The notes under the pieces were generated by a model. It was not told the DNA's origin. It saw only the letters and a program-made list of their open reading frames with translations, and did not search any database. The translations under genes and the position numbers were made by a program. A DNA stretch of 64,000 nucleotides from Streptomyces kanamyceticus (lineage in GTDB: Bacteria > Actinomycetota > Actinomycetes > Streptomycetales > Streptomycetaceae), in the NCBI RefSeq assembly GCF_008704495.1, contig NZ_CP023699.1, positions 6,882,001 to 6,946,000 of the forward strand. The letters are read 5' to 3'. Position 1 is the stretch's first letter, and each line of letters opens with the position of its first letter. Shown here one piece after another: positions 16,677-26,100 of this stretch.

Positions 16677-18631
16677 TGATCCCGACCCGGTCCCGCCCCC
16701 GGACCCGTACGCCGCTGACGCTGGCCGTACCTGCCCTGCTCGCCGTCGCGTTCCTGCTGATGCCGCTCGTCGGCATCCTCGCGCGGACCGAGTGGGGTCA
16801 GCTCGGCACGCATCTGAGCACGCCCGGAGTCACCCAGGCGCTCAAGCTCTCGCTCCTCGTGTCCTTCTGGGCGCTCGGCCTGTCCCTGCTGCTCGGGGTG
16901 CCGCTGGCCTGGCTGCTCGCGAGGGTGGATTTCCGGGGGAAGGCGTTCGTACGGTCCCTCGTGCTGCTGCCGATGGTCCTGCCGCCGACCGTCGGCGGCG
17001 TCGCGCTGCTGCTCGGGTTCGGGCGGCGCGGGCTGCTCGGGCCCTGGCTGGAGAACACCTTCGGGATCGTCCTGCCCTTCCACACCTCCGGTGCGGTGGT
17101 CGCGGCGACGTTCGTGGCGATGCCGTTCCTGGTGATCAGTCTGGAGGGGGCGCTCGGCGGGCTGCGGCCCGGCTTCGAGGAGACGGCGGCGTCCCTCGGG
17201 GCCTCTCCCGTACGGGTGTTCCTCACCGTCACGTTGCCGATGGTCGCCCCCGGGCTCGCCGCGGGCGCCGCGCTGACCTGGGCGCGGGCGCTCGGCGAGT
17301 TCGGCGCCACGATCACCTTCGCGGGCAACCTGCCGGGCACCACGCAGACGCTGCCGCTCCAGGTGTATCTGCTGCTCCAGGACTCACCGGAGGCCGCGAC
17401 CTCGCTTTCGCTGCTGCTCCTCGCCATCGCCATGGCCGTGCTCGTGGGGCTGCGGGGGAGGTGGACGGCGGGGGCGTCGGCATCCGCCTCCGTACGCGTA
17501 CGGGGCGCGGAGTCCGTGGCGGCGGATGATGACGTGGCCGCCGTGGCCGTGGAGCCGCCCCACCTGATCGCCGCGTCCGAGCCGCTCCCGGAGAAGTGGG
17601 CGCTGAGCGCCACCGTCACCGGCTACAACGAACTCACCCTCGACGCCGAGCCCGGCACCACCATCGCCGTCGTCGGGCCGAACGGCGCGGGCAAGACGAC
17701 CCTGCTGCGCGCCCTCCTCGGCCTCACCCCGCGCGCCCGCGCGGAGCTGCGGCTCGGCGAACGCGACGTCAGCGCGCTGCCGCCGCACCGGCGCGGAGTC
17801 GCCTGGGTGCCCCAGGAAGGCGCACTCTTCCCGCACCTGACCGCGCTCGGCAACACCGCCTACGGGCTGCGCGCGCAGGGCGTCCGGCGCGCCGAGGCCC
17901 GCGCGGCGGCGCGGGCGTGGCTCGACCGGCTCGGCGTCGGACACCTCGCGCACCGCAGGCCCGCCCAGCTGTCCGGCGGGCAGGCCCAGCGGGTCGCCCT
18001 TGCCAGGGCGCTCGCCGCGCGGCCCCGCCTTCTGCTCCTCGACGAGCCGCTCGCCGCGCTCGACCAGACCACCCGGGCCCATGTCAGGCACACGCTGCGG
18101 CGGCACCTCGACGGCTTCGGCGGGGTCTGTCTCATCGTCACGCACGATCCCGTCGAGGCCGTTTCGCTGGCCGACCGGGTCCTCGTACTCGACGAAGGGC
18201 GTACGTTGCAGGACGCGCCGCCCGCCGAGGTCGCCAGGCACCCGCGCTCGCCCTGGGTGGCTCGGATGCTCGGCCGCAACGCCTGGCCCGGCACGGCGGA
18301 CGCCGAAGGGAACCTCGCGCTCGCGGGGGAGGGGCGGCTCGTCGTCGCGGAGCCGCTCGGCGCGGGGACGCGGGCGCTGGCCGTCATCGCGCCGGAGGCC
18401 GTGTCCGTGCACCGAGAGAAACCGGCGGGCAGTCCGCGCAACGTGTGGCCGGGCACGGTGCGGGAGATCACCTCGGCCGGGAGCCGCCTGCGCGTCCTGA
18501 TCACCTCGGACCTGGCGCCCGACCTGGTCGCCGAGATCACCCCGCAGGCCGCGCTCGAACTGGGGCTCGCGGACGGGGTCGAGGTGTGGACGAGCGTGAA
18601 GGCGACGGAGGTTTCGGTCGTGGAGCTCTGA
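16676..18631 (+). CDS. Fused molybdate ABC permease-ATPase (ModB-ModC)
   Basis: A 651-residue fusion. Residues 1-265 form a ModB permease with five to six membrane helices and the EAA-loop region EETAASLGASPVRVF. A 40-residue acidic linker follows. Residues from about 310 form a ModC ATPase with VVGPNGAGKTTLL (Walker A), LSGGQAQRVALARAL (signature), LLLLDEPLAALD (Walker B) and IVTHD (H-loop). A TOBE-like domain closes the C-terminus. In most bacteria modB and modC are separate genes; fusion fixes subunit stoichiometry. The fusion dimerises to form the importer served by ModA. Translation probably relies on coupling across the 9-bp repeat spacer. Confidence 0.92.
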   Translation: MIPTRSRPRTRTPLTLAVPALLAVAFLLMPLVGILARTEWGQLGTHLSTPGVTQALKLSLLVSFWALGLSLLLGVPLAWLLARVDFRGKAFVRSLVLLPMVLPPTVGGVALLLGFGRRGLLGPWLENTFGIVLPFHTSGAVVAATFVAMPFLVISLEGALGGLRPGFEETAASLGASPVRVFLTVTLPMVAPGLAAGAALTWARALGEFGATITFAGNLPGTTQTLPLQVYLLLQDSPEAATSLSLLLLAIAMAVLVGLRGRWTAGASASASVRVRGAESVAADDDVAAVAVEPPHLIAASEPLPEKWALSATVTGYNELTLDAEPGTTIAVVGPNGAGKTTLLRALLGLTPRARAELRLGERDVSALPPHRRGVAWVPQEGALFPHLTALGNTAYGLRAQGVRRAEARAAARAWLDRLGVGHLAHRRPAQLSGGQAQRVALARALAARPRLLLLDEPLAALDQTTRAHVRHTLRRHLDGFGGVCLIVTHDPVEAVSLADRVLVLDEGRTLQDAPPAEVARHPRSPWVARMLGRNAWPGTADAEGNLALAGEGRLVVAEPLGAGTRALAVIAPEAVSVHREKPAGSPRNVWPGTVREITSAGSRLRVLITSDLAPDLVAEITPQAALELGLADGVEVWTSVKATEVSVVEL

Positions 18632-18649
18632 ATCGTCGGCCCTCGGCCG

Positions 18650-19204
18650 TCATTCCTCGCGGGTCAGGTTGTAAGAGTCCATCTCGATCATCAGGGTGTC
18701 CATGTCGGGGTGCACCCAGAGGACCAGCGTGTAGAGGGTCGAAGGGCATCGCAGGTGGGCGACGGCGGACTCGGTGAGCCGGACCCTGCCGTCGCCCAGG
18801 TCGGTGATGCCCTCCGGTGCGGGGATGTCCGCGAGCCACGCCGCGAGTTCCGGGCCGAGATGGGCGGTGTAGGTCGTGGCCACGCCCGATGCCGATTCCT
18901 CGCGGCGCAGGACGTCCGCGTACGCGGCGAATCTGAGGACGTCGCCGATGTGCTCGTCGAGGCCGACCCAGGGCAGGCCCTCGTCCTCCTGCACGTCGTA
19001 CGTGCCGTCGGGCAGGCGCCTGCGGTGGCGTACCCGCCACCCGGTGGAACCGGCCCCCGACAGGACGCGGCCGATCTCGAAACCTTCCGGACTGCCGTCC
19101 GCCAGACACACGATGACGGTTCGTCCGCCGTGTTCGGTTCTCAGGAAGAGCTGCCGGTGCGCCAGTACCTGCTGGAGCGAGCGGTCGATCTTGGGGGAGC
19201 CCAC
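18650..19204 (-). CDS. Conserved hypothetical protein
   Basis: A 184-residue acidic soluble protein with no signal peptide and no membrane segment. Aromatic-rich stretches (GWRVRHRRRLPDG, DEGLPWVGLDEHIG) alternate with charged ones, and the C-terminus ends in TLMIEMDSYNLTREE. I do not recognise a domain. GTG 19204 is supported by GGGAGG six bases upstream. It converges on modBC with an 18-bp gap and follows the histidine kinase gene on the same strand, so it could be the last gene of the Mbl-kinase group. Confidence 0.6.
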   Translation of the reverse strand: MGSPKIDRSLQQVLAHRQLFLRTEHGGRTVIVCLADGSPEGFEIGRVLSGAGSTGWRVRHRRRLPDGTYDVQEDEGLPWVGLDEHIGDVLRFAAYADVLRREESASGVATTYTAHLGPELAAWLADIPAPEGITDLGDGRVRLTESAVAHLRCPSTLYTLVLWVHPDMDTLMIEMDSYNLTREE

Positions 19205-19286
19205 GCGTACCTCCCGACGGCGGCGGGTTGGTGACTGTACGCGGTCATCTCCCCGCTGAACATGGGGCGTGGTGCGTGGTACCCGC

Positions 19287-21587
19287 CTACAGCGGTGCCT
19301 GCCAGGTCACCGTCGTGCCCGCCTCCACGCCGTCCGTGGCGCCGTCGTCGTGCACCGTCAGACGTACGCCGGTCCTGCCGTCCGGCAGCGTCGCCCGCGC
19401 GTCGACCGTGACGTCGACGCGGCTGACGCCGGTGCGTCGCGACGTGGTGGCGAGCGCCCGGCGCAGGGCCGCCAGGAGGTGGCTCGCCACCGGCTCGGTG
19501 ACCTGCGCGTCCACGGCGCCCGCGAACTGCGTCGACGGCTGGATGCCGAGCACCGCGGCCGCGCCCGCCGTCTCGCGCAGGACCTTGCCGCGGAAGGTGG
19601 TCGGGGCGTCGGCGGGCGGCTGCTGGAGCGCGAAGATGGCGGTACGGACTTCCTGGATGGTCGACTCCAGCTCGTCCACGGCGTGGTCGAGGGTGGACTC
19701 GACCTTGGCCGACGCGGCCCTGCGGCGGGTCGACTCCAGCATCATGCCGGTCGCGAAGAGGCGCTGTACGACCAGGTCGTGCAGGTCCCGCGCGATGCGG
19801 TCGCGGTCCTCGAAGACGGCGAGGCGCTGTCTGCTCTGCTGGGCGTCGGCGAGTACGAGGGCGAGGGCGGCCTGCGAGGCGAACTGGGTGGCGAGCAGCC
19901 GTTCGGCGGCGGTGTAGGCGGGGGCGCCGCGCCGCCGGGGCAGCGCGAGCGTCCCGATGAGCCGCCCGCCCGCCTGCAAGGGCAGCATCATGCTGGGCCC
20001 GAAACGGGCGCGCACGTGAGTGGTCATGCGCGGGTCGGTAGCCGAGTCCTCGATGAACACGGGCTCCCCACCGAGCAGTTGCTCGAGCACCGCGCTGCCG
20101 GGCTCGATGGTGGTGCCGATGAGGTCGTTGGGGCTGGGGCCGGGGCGGGCGTGGTCCGGCTCGCCCGCGGTGGCAGGGGAGTCTTCGGTGTGGGCGGCCT
20201 GCCGGGAGCCTGGGCCGGGAGCGGTGTCCTGGGCGCGGGCGGTGTTCGATCGCCGGTCGGTGCCGGGCAGGGCTCCGGCGCGGGCGTCCTGCCTGGTCAC
20301 CGCGTCGGGGCCAGCGGGGTTCGGGCGCTGGTCCGTGGCGTGGGGGGTGTTGGTGTGGGTGTCGTGCTCGGTTTCTGTGTCGGGGGTGGTGGCCTGCGCG
20401 TTGGTGGGTGCGGTGCTCTGGGAGCGGGTGGTGTTCGGTTGCCGGTCTGTGCCGTGAGGGGCCCTGGTGTGGGTGTCCTGCCCGGTTTCCGTGTCGGGGG
20501 CGGTGGCCTGTGCGCTGGTGGGCTCGGTGTCTTGGGGGCCGGTGGGGCTTGGTCGCCGGTCTGTGGCGTGGGGGGTGTCGGCGCGGGCCTCCTGCTCGGT
20601 TTCTGTGTCGCGGGCGGCAGTCTCCGCGCTGATGGGCTCGGTGTTCTGGGAGCGGGTGGTGTTCGGTTGCCGGTCTGTGGCGTGGGGGGTGTCGGTGTGG
20701 GTGTCGCGCGCGGTTTCCGTGTCGGGCGCGGCGGTCTCCGCGGTGGTGGGCTCGGTGCCTTGGGGGCCGGTGGGGTTCGGTCGCCGGTCTGTTCCGTGGG
20801 GGGCGTCGGTGCGGGTGGCCTGCCCGGTTTCCGTGTCGGGCGCGGCAGCCTCCGCGCTTGCGGGCTCGGCGTTGGGGGAGCCACCGGTGTCCGCCAGTCG
20901 GTCCGGGCCGTGGGCGGATCCGGTGTGGGCGCCCCGCCAGGACTTCGTGCCCCAGCCGTGCGGCGCGCCATCCGTGGCGGCCGCGACGATCGTCATGCCG
21001 CCCGCCTCCGTGGGCTGCAGGATCACGCCCGCCGCCGCGCCCGCCAGGATGCGCGCGCGGTCCGCCACCGTCATCAGCGCGTCCGCCGCCGCCTCGCCGG
21101 TCAGGAGCGCCGTGGTGACCGCGGCCGCGCCCTCGATCCAGCGTTCCCGCTGGCGCGCCGCCTCGAACAGGCGGGCGTTGCCGATGGCGATGCCCGCCTG
21201 GCCCGCCAGGACCTTCAGGAGCTGCCTGTCGTCGTCGGTGAAGGCGCCCCGCTCCTTGCGCGCGAGCAGGAGGTCGCCGAACGCCTCGTCGTGGACGTGG
21301 ATCGGCATGTCGATGACGTCCTGTGCCGTGGCGGGCCCCGCCGAGGCCCTGTCGCCCGTCACGAACAGCTCCGCCGAGCCCCCGGCACCCGCGGCGCCGA
21401 CGGTGAGCGTGCCGTACCCCGCCCCGGTCAGCCGGGCCGCGCTGTCCACGATGTGCTGGAGCGTGGCGTGCAGTTCCAGGTCGGTGCCGACGGCGAGGAC
21501 CGCTTCGAGGAGCGGGGGGATGGACGGCAGCGGTGCTTCCGCTCCTGCGGGCATCTCGGTTGCGTACTCCGTGTCGGGGTCGGGCAC
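19287..21587 (-). CDS. GAF-domain histidine kinase with internal repeat insertion and degenerate ATPase
   Basis: About 766 residues. GAF domain 1 (about residues 25-140) is followed by GAF domain 2 (about 148-580). GAF 2 is split by a Thr/Pro/Asp-rich insertion of roughly 230 residues holding 38-residue repeats. A HisKA_3 dimerisation helix follows, with the phospho-acceptor at H603 (RIARDLHDLVVQRLF). The ATP-binding domain is reduced: the N-box Asn is Thr, VHDDG remains, and the glycine-rich lid is missing before the stop. Autophosphorylation is doubtful. The gene starts 15 bp after the mbl-like gene; the choice of GTG 21587 over ATG 21554 is tentative. No response regulator lies nearby. Confidence 0.8.
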   Translation of the reverse strand: MPDPDTEYATEMPAGAEAPLPSIPPLLEAVLAVGTDLELHATLQHIVDSAARLTGAGYGTLTVGAAGAGGSAELFVTGDRASAGPATAQDVIDMPIHVHDEAFGDLLLARKERGAFTDDDRQLLKVLAGQAGIAIGNARLFEAARQRERWIEGAAAVTTALLTGEAAADALMTVADRARILAGAAAGVILQPTEAGGMTIVAAATDGAPHGWGTKSWRGAHTGSAHGPDRLADTGGSPNAEPASAEAAAPDTETGQATRTDAPHGTDRRPNPTGPQGTEPTTAETAAPDTETARDTHTDTPHATDRQPNTTRSQNTEPISAETAARDTETEQEARADTPHATDRRPSPTGPQDTEPTSAQATAPDTETGQDTHTRAPHGTDRQPNTTRSQSTAPTNAQATTPDTETEHDTHTNTPHATDQRPNPAGPDAVTRQDARAGALPGTDRRSNTARAQDTAPGPGSRQAAHTEDSPATAGEPDHARPGPSPNDLIGTTIEPGSAVLEQLLGGEPVFIEDSATDPRMTTHVRARFGPSMMLPLQAGGRLIGTLALPRRRGAPAYTAAERLLATQFASQAALALVLADAQQSRQRLAVFEDRDRIARDLHDLVVQRLFATGMMLESTRRRAASAKVESTLDHAVDELESTIQEVRTAIFALQQPPADAPTTFRGKVLRETAGAAAVLGIQPSTQFAGAVDAQVTEPVASHLLAALRRALATTSRRTGVSRVDVTVDARATLPDGRTGVRLTVHDDGATDGVEAGTTVTWQAPL
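20289..20843 (-). repeat. 114-bp (38-residue) coding tandem repeat inside second GAF domain
   Basis: Four full units and a fifth decaying unit of 38 residues each, on the pattern APDTETxxxTxTxxPHxTD. Units alternate between two subtypes: units 1, 3 and 5 carry RRPxPTGPQ-like text, and units 2 and 4 carry RQPNTTRSQ. This suggests duplication of a 228-bp dimer. The stretch reads as disordered polypeptide. Confidence 0.9.
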
Positions 21588-21601
21588 GTGCGCCGTGCCG
21601 G

Positions 21602-22639
21602 TCAGCCGGACAGCGGGTCCAGGACCAGCGGCTGGATCTTGCCCTCCAGCATCGCACCGAGCCCGAGCACAGCGCACACATCAGGCCGTTCCGCGATATG
21701 TACGGGCATTCCGGTCGCGTCCCGCAGCATCTGGTCGAGGCCGGGGAGGAGCGCACTGCCGCCCACCATCATGATTCCGCGGTCCGCGAGGTCGGCCACC
21801 AGGTCCGGCGGGCAGTCGCGCAGCACCTTGCCGATGCCGTCGAGCACGGCGGTGAGCGGCGTGTGGATCGCGTTGCGTACGGCCGCCGTGTCCACCTGGA
21901 CCGAGCGGGCCAGGCCCGTCGCGACGTCACGGCCGTGGATCTCCGTGGACTCCGGCCCGTGCGGGGTCAGGCCGTTGCCGCTCAGCGCGAGCTGGAGGGG
22001 CCGCACCGACTGCGAGGGCAGCATCAACTCGTGCTGGTGGCGCAGGTGCTGCACGATCGCGTGGTCGATGGCCTCACCGCCCACCGGGATGCGCTGGGCC
22101 GTCACGATCGAGCCGAGCGAGAGCACCGCGACCTGGGTCGTCGCGGCGCCGCAGACCAGGATCATCGTCGCCTCCGGCCGCTCCACGGGGAGGCCGCAGC
22201 CGACCGCCGCCGCGATGAGCGTGTCCACCAGCTCGACCCGGCGCGCGCCGAGCCCGACCATCGTCTCGACGGCGGCGCGCTGGGCGAGCGGGTCCGCGTC
22301 GTGCGGGGTGCAGGCGGCGGCGCGCAGCCGCGGCTTGCGGCGCAGGGCCCTGCGGAGCTTCTCGCCGAGGAGGTGACGGAGCATCCGCTGGGCCATCTCG
22401 ATGTCGACGACCGTGCCGCCGGAGACGGGCCTGACGACCCGGATGTAGTCGGGCGTACGTCCCGTCATCTGCTCCGCGAACTGGCCGACCGCGATGAGCG
22501 CGCCCGTCCGCGTGTTCACGGCCGCGGCGCTCGGCTCGTCGACGACGAGACCCGCGCCCTTCACGAACACGCGCGTGCGCGCGGCTCCCAGGTCGACGGC
22601 GATATGGCAGCGGCGCAACTGCTCCAGACTGACGGTCAT
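21602..22639 (-). CDS. mbl: MreB/Mbl-like actin homologue
   Basis: A 345-residue bacterial actin. The phosphate-1 motif is AVDLGAARTRVFV and the phosphate-2 region is ILVCGAATTQVAVLSLGSI. The adenosine motif is GIMMVGGSALLPGLDQML. Residues such as VVRPVSGGTVVDIEMAQRM match the MreB family closely. The protein is somewhat divergent from canonical MreB (DLGAAR instead of DLGTAN), as expected for the accessory Streptomyces Mbl rather than the MreB of the mre-rod cluster. In Streptomyces these actins act mainly in spore-wall synthesis. The ATG at 22639 has GGGAGG 9 bp upstream. The next gene is a kinase 15 bp downstream. Confidence 0.88.
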   Translation of the reverse strand: MTVSLEQLRRCHIAVDLGAARTRVFVKGAGLVVDEPSAAAVNTRTGALIAVGQFAEQMTGRTPDYIRVVRPVSGGTVVDIEMAQRMLRHLLGEKLRRALRRKPRLRAAACTPHDADPLAQRAAVETMVGLGARRVELVDTLIAAAVGCGLPVERPEATMILVCGAATTQVAVLSLGSIVTAQRIPVGGEAIDHAIVQHLRHQHELMLPSQSVRPLQLALSGNGLTPHGPESTEIHGRDVATGLARSVQVDTAAVRNAIHTPLTAVLDGIGKVLRDCPPDLVADLADRGIMMVGGSALLPGLDQMLRDATGMPVHIAERPDVCAVLGLGAMLEGKIQPLVLDPLSG

Positions 22640-23158
22640 GGCAGATCCTCCCGAGAGCGCAGACCGTACGGACCGTCGGACGGCGGTCCTGTCTCGCATC
22701 GTGCGGTGGACGCGGGCGGCGCGCGCGCTGGGCTGAGCCGGGCGGGGTGCCGCCGCACGGGTGGTCTTCGAGGCGTCGCAGGCAGGGCGTCCGTTCGCCC
22801 CGCTCGGGGCGAACGCCCCTGGCGGGAAAGGCTCCCTGACGGTGACACTGCCATGACCGAAGGGAGGGGCGAGGTTCCCCCGGTTCCAGTGGACCCGGAC
22901 AGCCTCGTGGCGCAAAGGCGGATACTCGCCGATCTGACGCCTTTGCGTACGGCCCCGGGCGACCCTGCTCGAAGACACCCTGCCGAAGGCGCCCGAGGCG
23001 GCACCCGGAGCGGCACCCGGCCCCCGCCCGCTGGCGGGAACGTGCCCTGGCGGCTTCCCGCCACTTCCCGTCAACTCCCCTGCAACAAAAGGCCCCTGAC
23101 ACTCTTCGCAGCACTCGGGCACCACCCCCGCCCGGGTCCGACGAAGAGAGGCAGCCCC
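22640..23158. other. Divergent intergenic region between mbl and subtilase genes
   Basis: About 520 bp without a convincing gene. Open frames here lack normal third-position GC bias. It must hold the promoters of both divergent genes. A perfect 10-bp hairpin with a 4-base loop lies at 22792-22815 (cgttcgcccc / ggggcgaacg). No T-run follows, so it is more likely an operator or mRNA structure than a terminator. Confidence 0.6.
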
Positions 23159-26100
23159 ATGACCAGAGCCCCCGCGCGGCGAAGAGCCGCGCTCGTGGCC
23201 GCCGCCGGTCTCGCGTTCGCCCTGCTTCCTGCCGGGCAGAGCGCCGTCGCGGAGCCAGGACCCGACGGCTCCGCGCCGACGGCACCGGCCACCCGTACCG
23301 CGCGCGCCGCCCAGACCGTCACCCTGATTACCGGTGACCGGGTCACCGTCCACCCGCTCCCCGGAGGCAAGCGGTCCGTCACGGTCGAGCGGCCCGCGGG
23401 GGCGAGCGGGGCCGTGCGGAGCCGGATATCGGACGGGCACATCACCGTCGTGCCCGACGAGGCGCGGCCCGCTCTGCGCGCGGGCACGCTCGACGAGCGT
23501 CTCTTCGACGTGACGGAGCTGATCCGGCAGGGCTTCGCGGGGCCCGGCGCCAAGGCCCTGCCCCTCATCGTCACGTACGACAAGGGGGCGAGCCGGGCCG
23601 CCCGCGACCTGCCGCCCGGCACGGAGAAGGTGCGCTCGCTGCCCAGCGTGGACGGCGTCGCCGTCAGCGTGGAGCGGCCCGGCGCACTCTGGCGGTCCGT
23701 GCGCGACGAGGCATCCGCACGTAACAAGGCGTCCGGCACCGGCAAAGCGTCCGGCACGGGCAAAGCGTCCGGCACGGGCAAAGCGTCCGGCACCGGCAAA
23801 GCGTCCGGCACCGGCGAGGCGGCCAAGACCGGCAAGGCGTCCGGCATCGACAAGGTCTGGCTCGACGGCCGCGTCGAGGCCGACATGGCGCAGAGCAACG
23901 CGCAGATCGGCACCCCCGAGGCCTGGGAGGCCGGGCTCACCGGGAAGGGCGTGAAGGTCGCCGTCCTGGACACGGGCGTCGACACCGGGCACCCGGACCT
24001 CAAGGACCGGGTCGGCGAGACCAAGAGCTTCATCCCCGGCGAGGAGGTCGCCGACCGCAACGGCCACGGCACCCACGTCACCTCGACCGTGGGCGGCAGC
24101 GGCGCCGCCTCCGAGGGCAACAAGGAGAAGGGCGTGGCGCCCGGCGCGACGCTCGCCGTCGGCAAGGTGCTCAGCGACGAGGGCTTCGGCAGCGAGTCGG
24201 AGATCATCGCGGGCATGGAGTGGGCCGCCAAGGACATCGACGCCAAGGTCGTGTCGATGAGCCTCGGCTCGTCGGAGGCCAGCGACGGCACCGACCCGAT
24301 GGCCGCCGCGGTGAACACCTTGACCAAGGAGACCGGCGCCCTCTTCGTCATCGCGGCGGGGAACACCGGCGCACCCTCCTCCATCGGCTCGCCCGGCGCC
24401 GCCGACTCCGCGCTGACCATCGGCGCCGTCGACTCCGGCGACAAGGCGGCCTACTTCACCAGCCAGGGGCCGCGCCTCGGTGACCACGCGCTCAAGCCCG
24501 ATCTGTCGGCGCCCGGCGTCGACATCCTGGCCGGGCGCTCGCAACTGGTCGAGGGCGACGGCTTCTACACCGAGATGAGCGGTACGTCGATGGCGACCCC
24601 GCACGTCGCGGGCGTGGCCGCGCTGCTCGCCGAGAAGCACCCCGACTGGACGCCCGCGCGGCTCAAGGACGCGCTGATGTCCACGTCGAAGGAACTCGAC
24701 GCGTCTGCATACGAGTTGGGTGCGGGGCGGGTCAGCGTGCCGGACGCCGTCGGTGCGCGGGTCACCGCCAGCGGCAGCGTCGACTTCGGCTTCTACGGCT
24801 GGCCGTACGACGGGAACAAGCCGGTCACCAAGACCCTCACGTACGCCAACTCCTCCGCTGCGGCCGTCGAGTTGAACCTGACTGCGCAGGGAGCCGCGGA
24901 CGGTGTCGTCGCTCTCGCAGACTCCACCCTCACCGTCCCCGCGCACGGCACCGCGTCGACCACCGTCACCGGTGACGGCGCGAAGGCCCCGGTGGGCAAC
25001 ACCAGCGGCCGGGTCGTCGCGAGCGCGGGCGGCAAGGAGCTCGCGCACACCGCGTTCGGCCTGGTCAAGGAGGAGGAGCGGTACACGCTCACCGTCCACG
25101 TCAAGGACCGCGACGGTGCGGCGACCGCCGCCGACCTGGTGGTGCAGCAGCTCGTCAAGGGCACTGACCCCTTCCCGGCGGCCGTCGGCGACTCCGGCAC
25201 GCTGGAGCTGCGCCTGAAGCCGGGGACGTACGCGCTCTCCTCCTTCCTCGACGTGCGCGGCGCCGGGGGCAAGGACTCCCTCGGCCTCGGCTTCCTCGCC
25301 GACCCGCAGGTCAAGCTCGACAGGGACCGTGAGATCACCCTGGATGGAAGGAAGTTGCGCGAGGTCAGGGCCGACGTCGAGCGGCGCACGGAGACCCGTC
25401 AGCTCCTCATGGAGTACGACAGGAAATCCGGCGGCGCCGATCTGCAGGGCGCGGTCCAGGTGCCCGTGAAGTACGACAGCGTCTTCGCGGCCCCGACCGC
25501 GAAGGTCACCGAGGGCAGCTTCGAGTACCGCACCGTCTGGCGCCTCGGCAAGCCGCTCGTGGACGTGAAGGGCGTCGAGGAGGCCGTCGCCCAGCCCGGC
25601 GGGACGATCGCCGAGGGCCGCCACAAGTGGACGCTGGTGGACGCCGGTGACGGCACCCCGGCCGCGTACGAGGGCAAGGACGTGCGCGGCAAGGCGGTCG
25701 TCGTCCGGCGTACGGCGGGGGTCACCCCCGCGCGGCTGGGGCAGGCGGCCCAGGACGCGGGCGCCGCCGCCTTGTTCGTGACGGACGATCAGCCGGGGCG
25801 TCTCAACGCCTGGTTCGGCACGGACGACAACGCCGACCGGCCACTGCAGATCGCCACGGTCGACGCGGCGGACGGGGCCCGGCTCATCGCCGCCGCGGGG
25901 GCGGGCCGGAAGGCCGAGAGCACCGGCACGCGCAACACGCCCTATGTGTACGACCTGTCCGAGGGGCACAAGGGCGCCGTGCCGAAGGATCTCGTCTACC
26001 GCCCGTCCAAGCGTGAACTGGCCGTCGTGGACAGCAAGTTCCACGCGGTCAAGCTCGCCGCGGGCGGCGAGTACCGGTACTCCATCACGGACACCTTCCC

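Noticed and set aside
20150..20900. A separate gene or transposon insertion inside the histidine kinase
   Set aside because: The reading frame is unbroken and the segment consists of in-frame 114-bp units. No transposase or terminal repeats are seen.
22792..22815. Rho-independent terminator in the mbl-subtilase spacer
   Set aside because: The hairpin is perfect but lies between two divergent genes with no transcript to end, and no T-run follows.
21533..23158. Plus-strand frame leading into the subtilase from 21533
   Set aside because: It runs antisense through mbl and the intergenic region. The signal peptide and ribosome-binding site place the true start at 23159.
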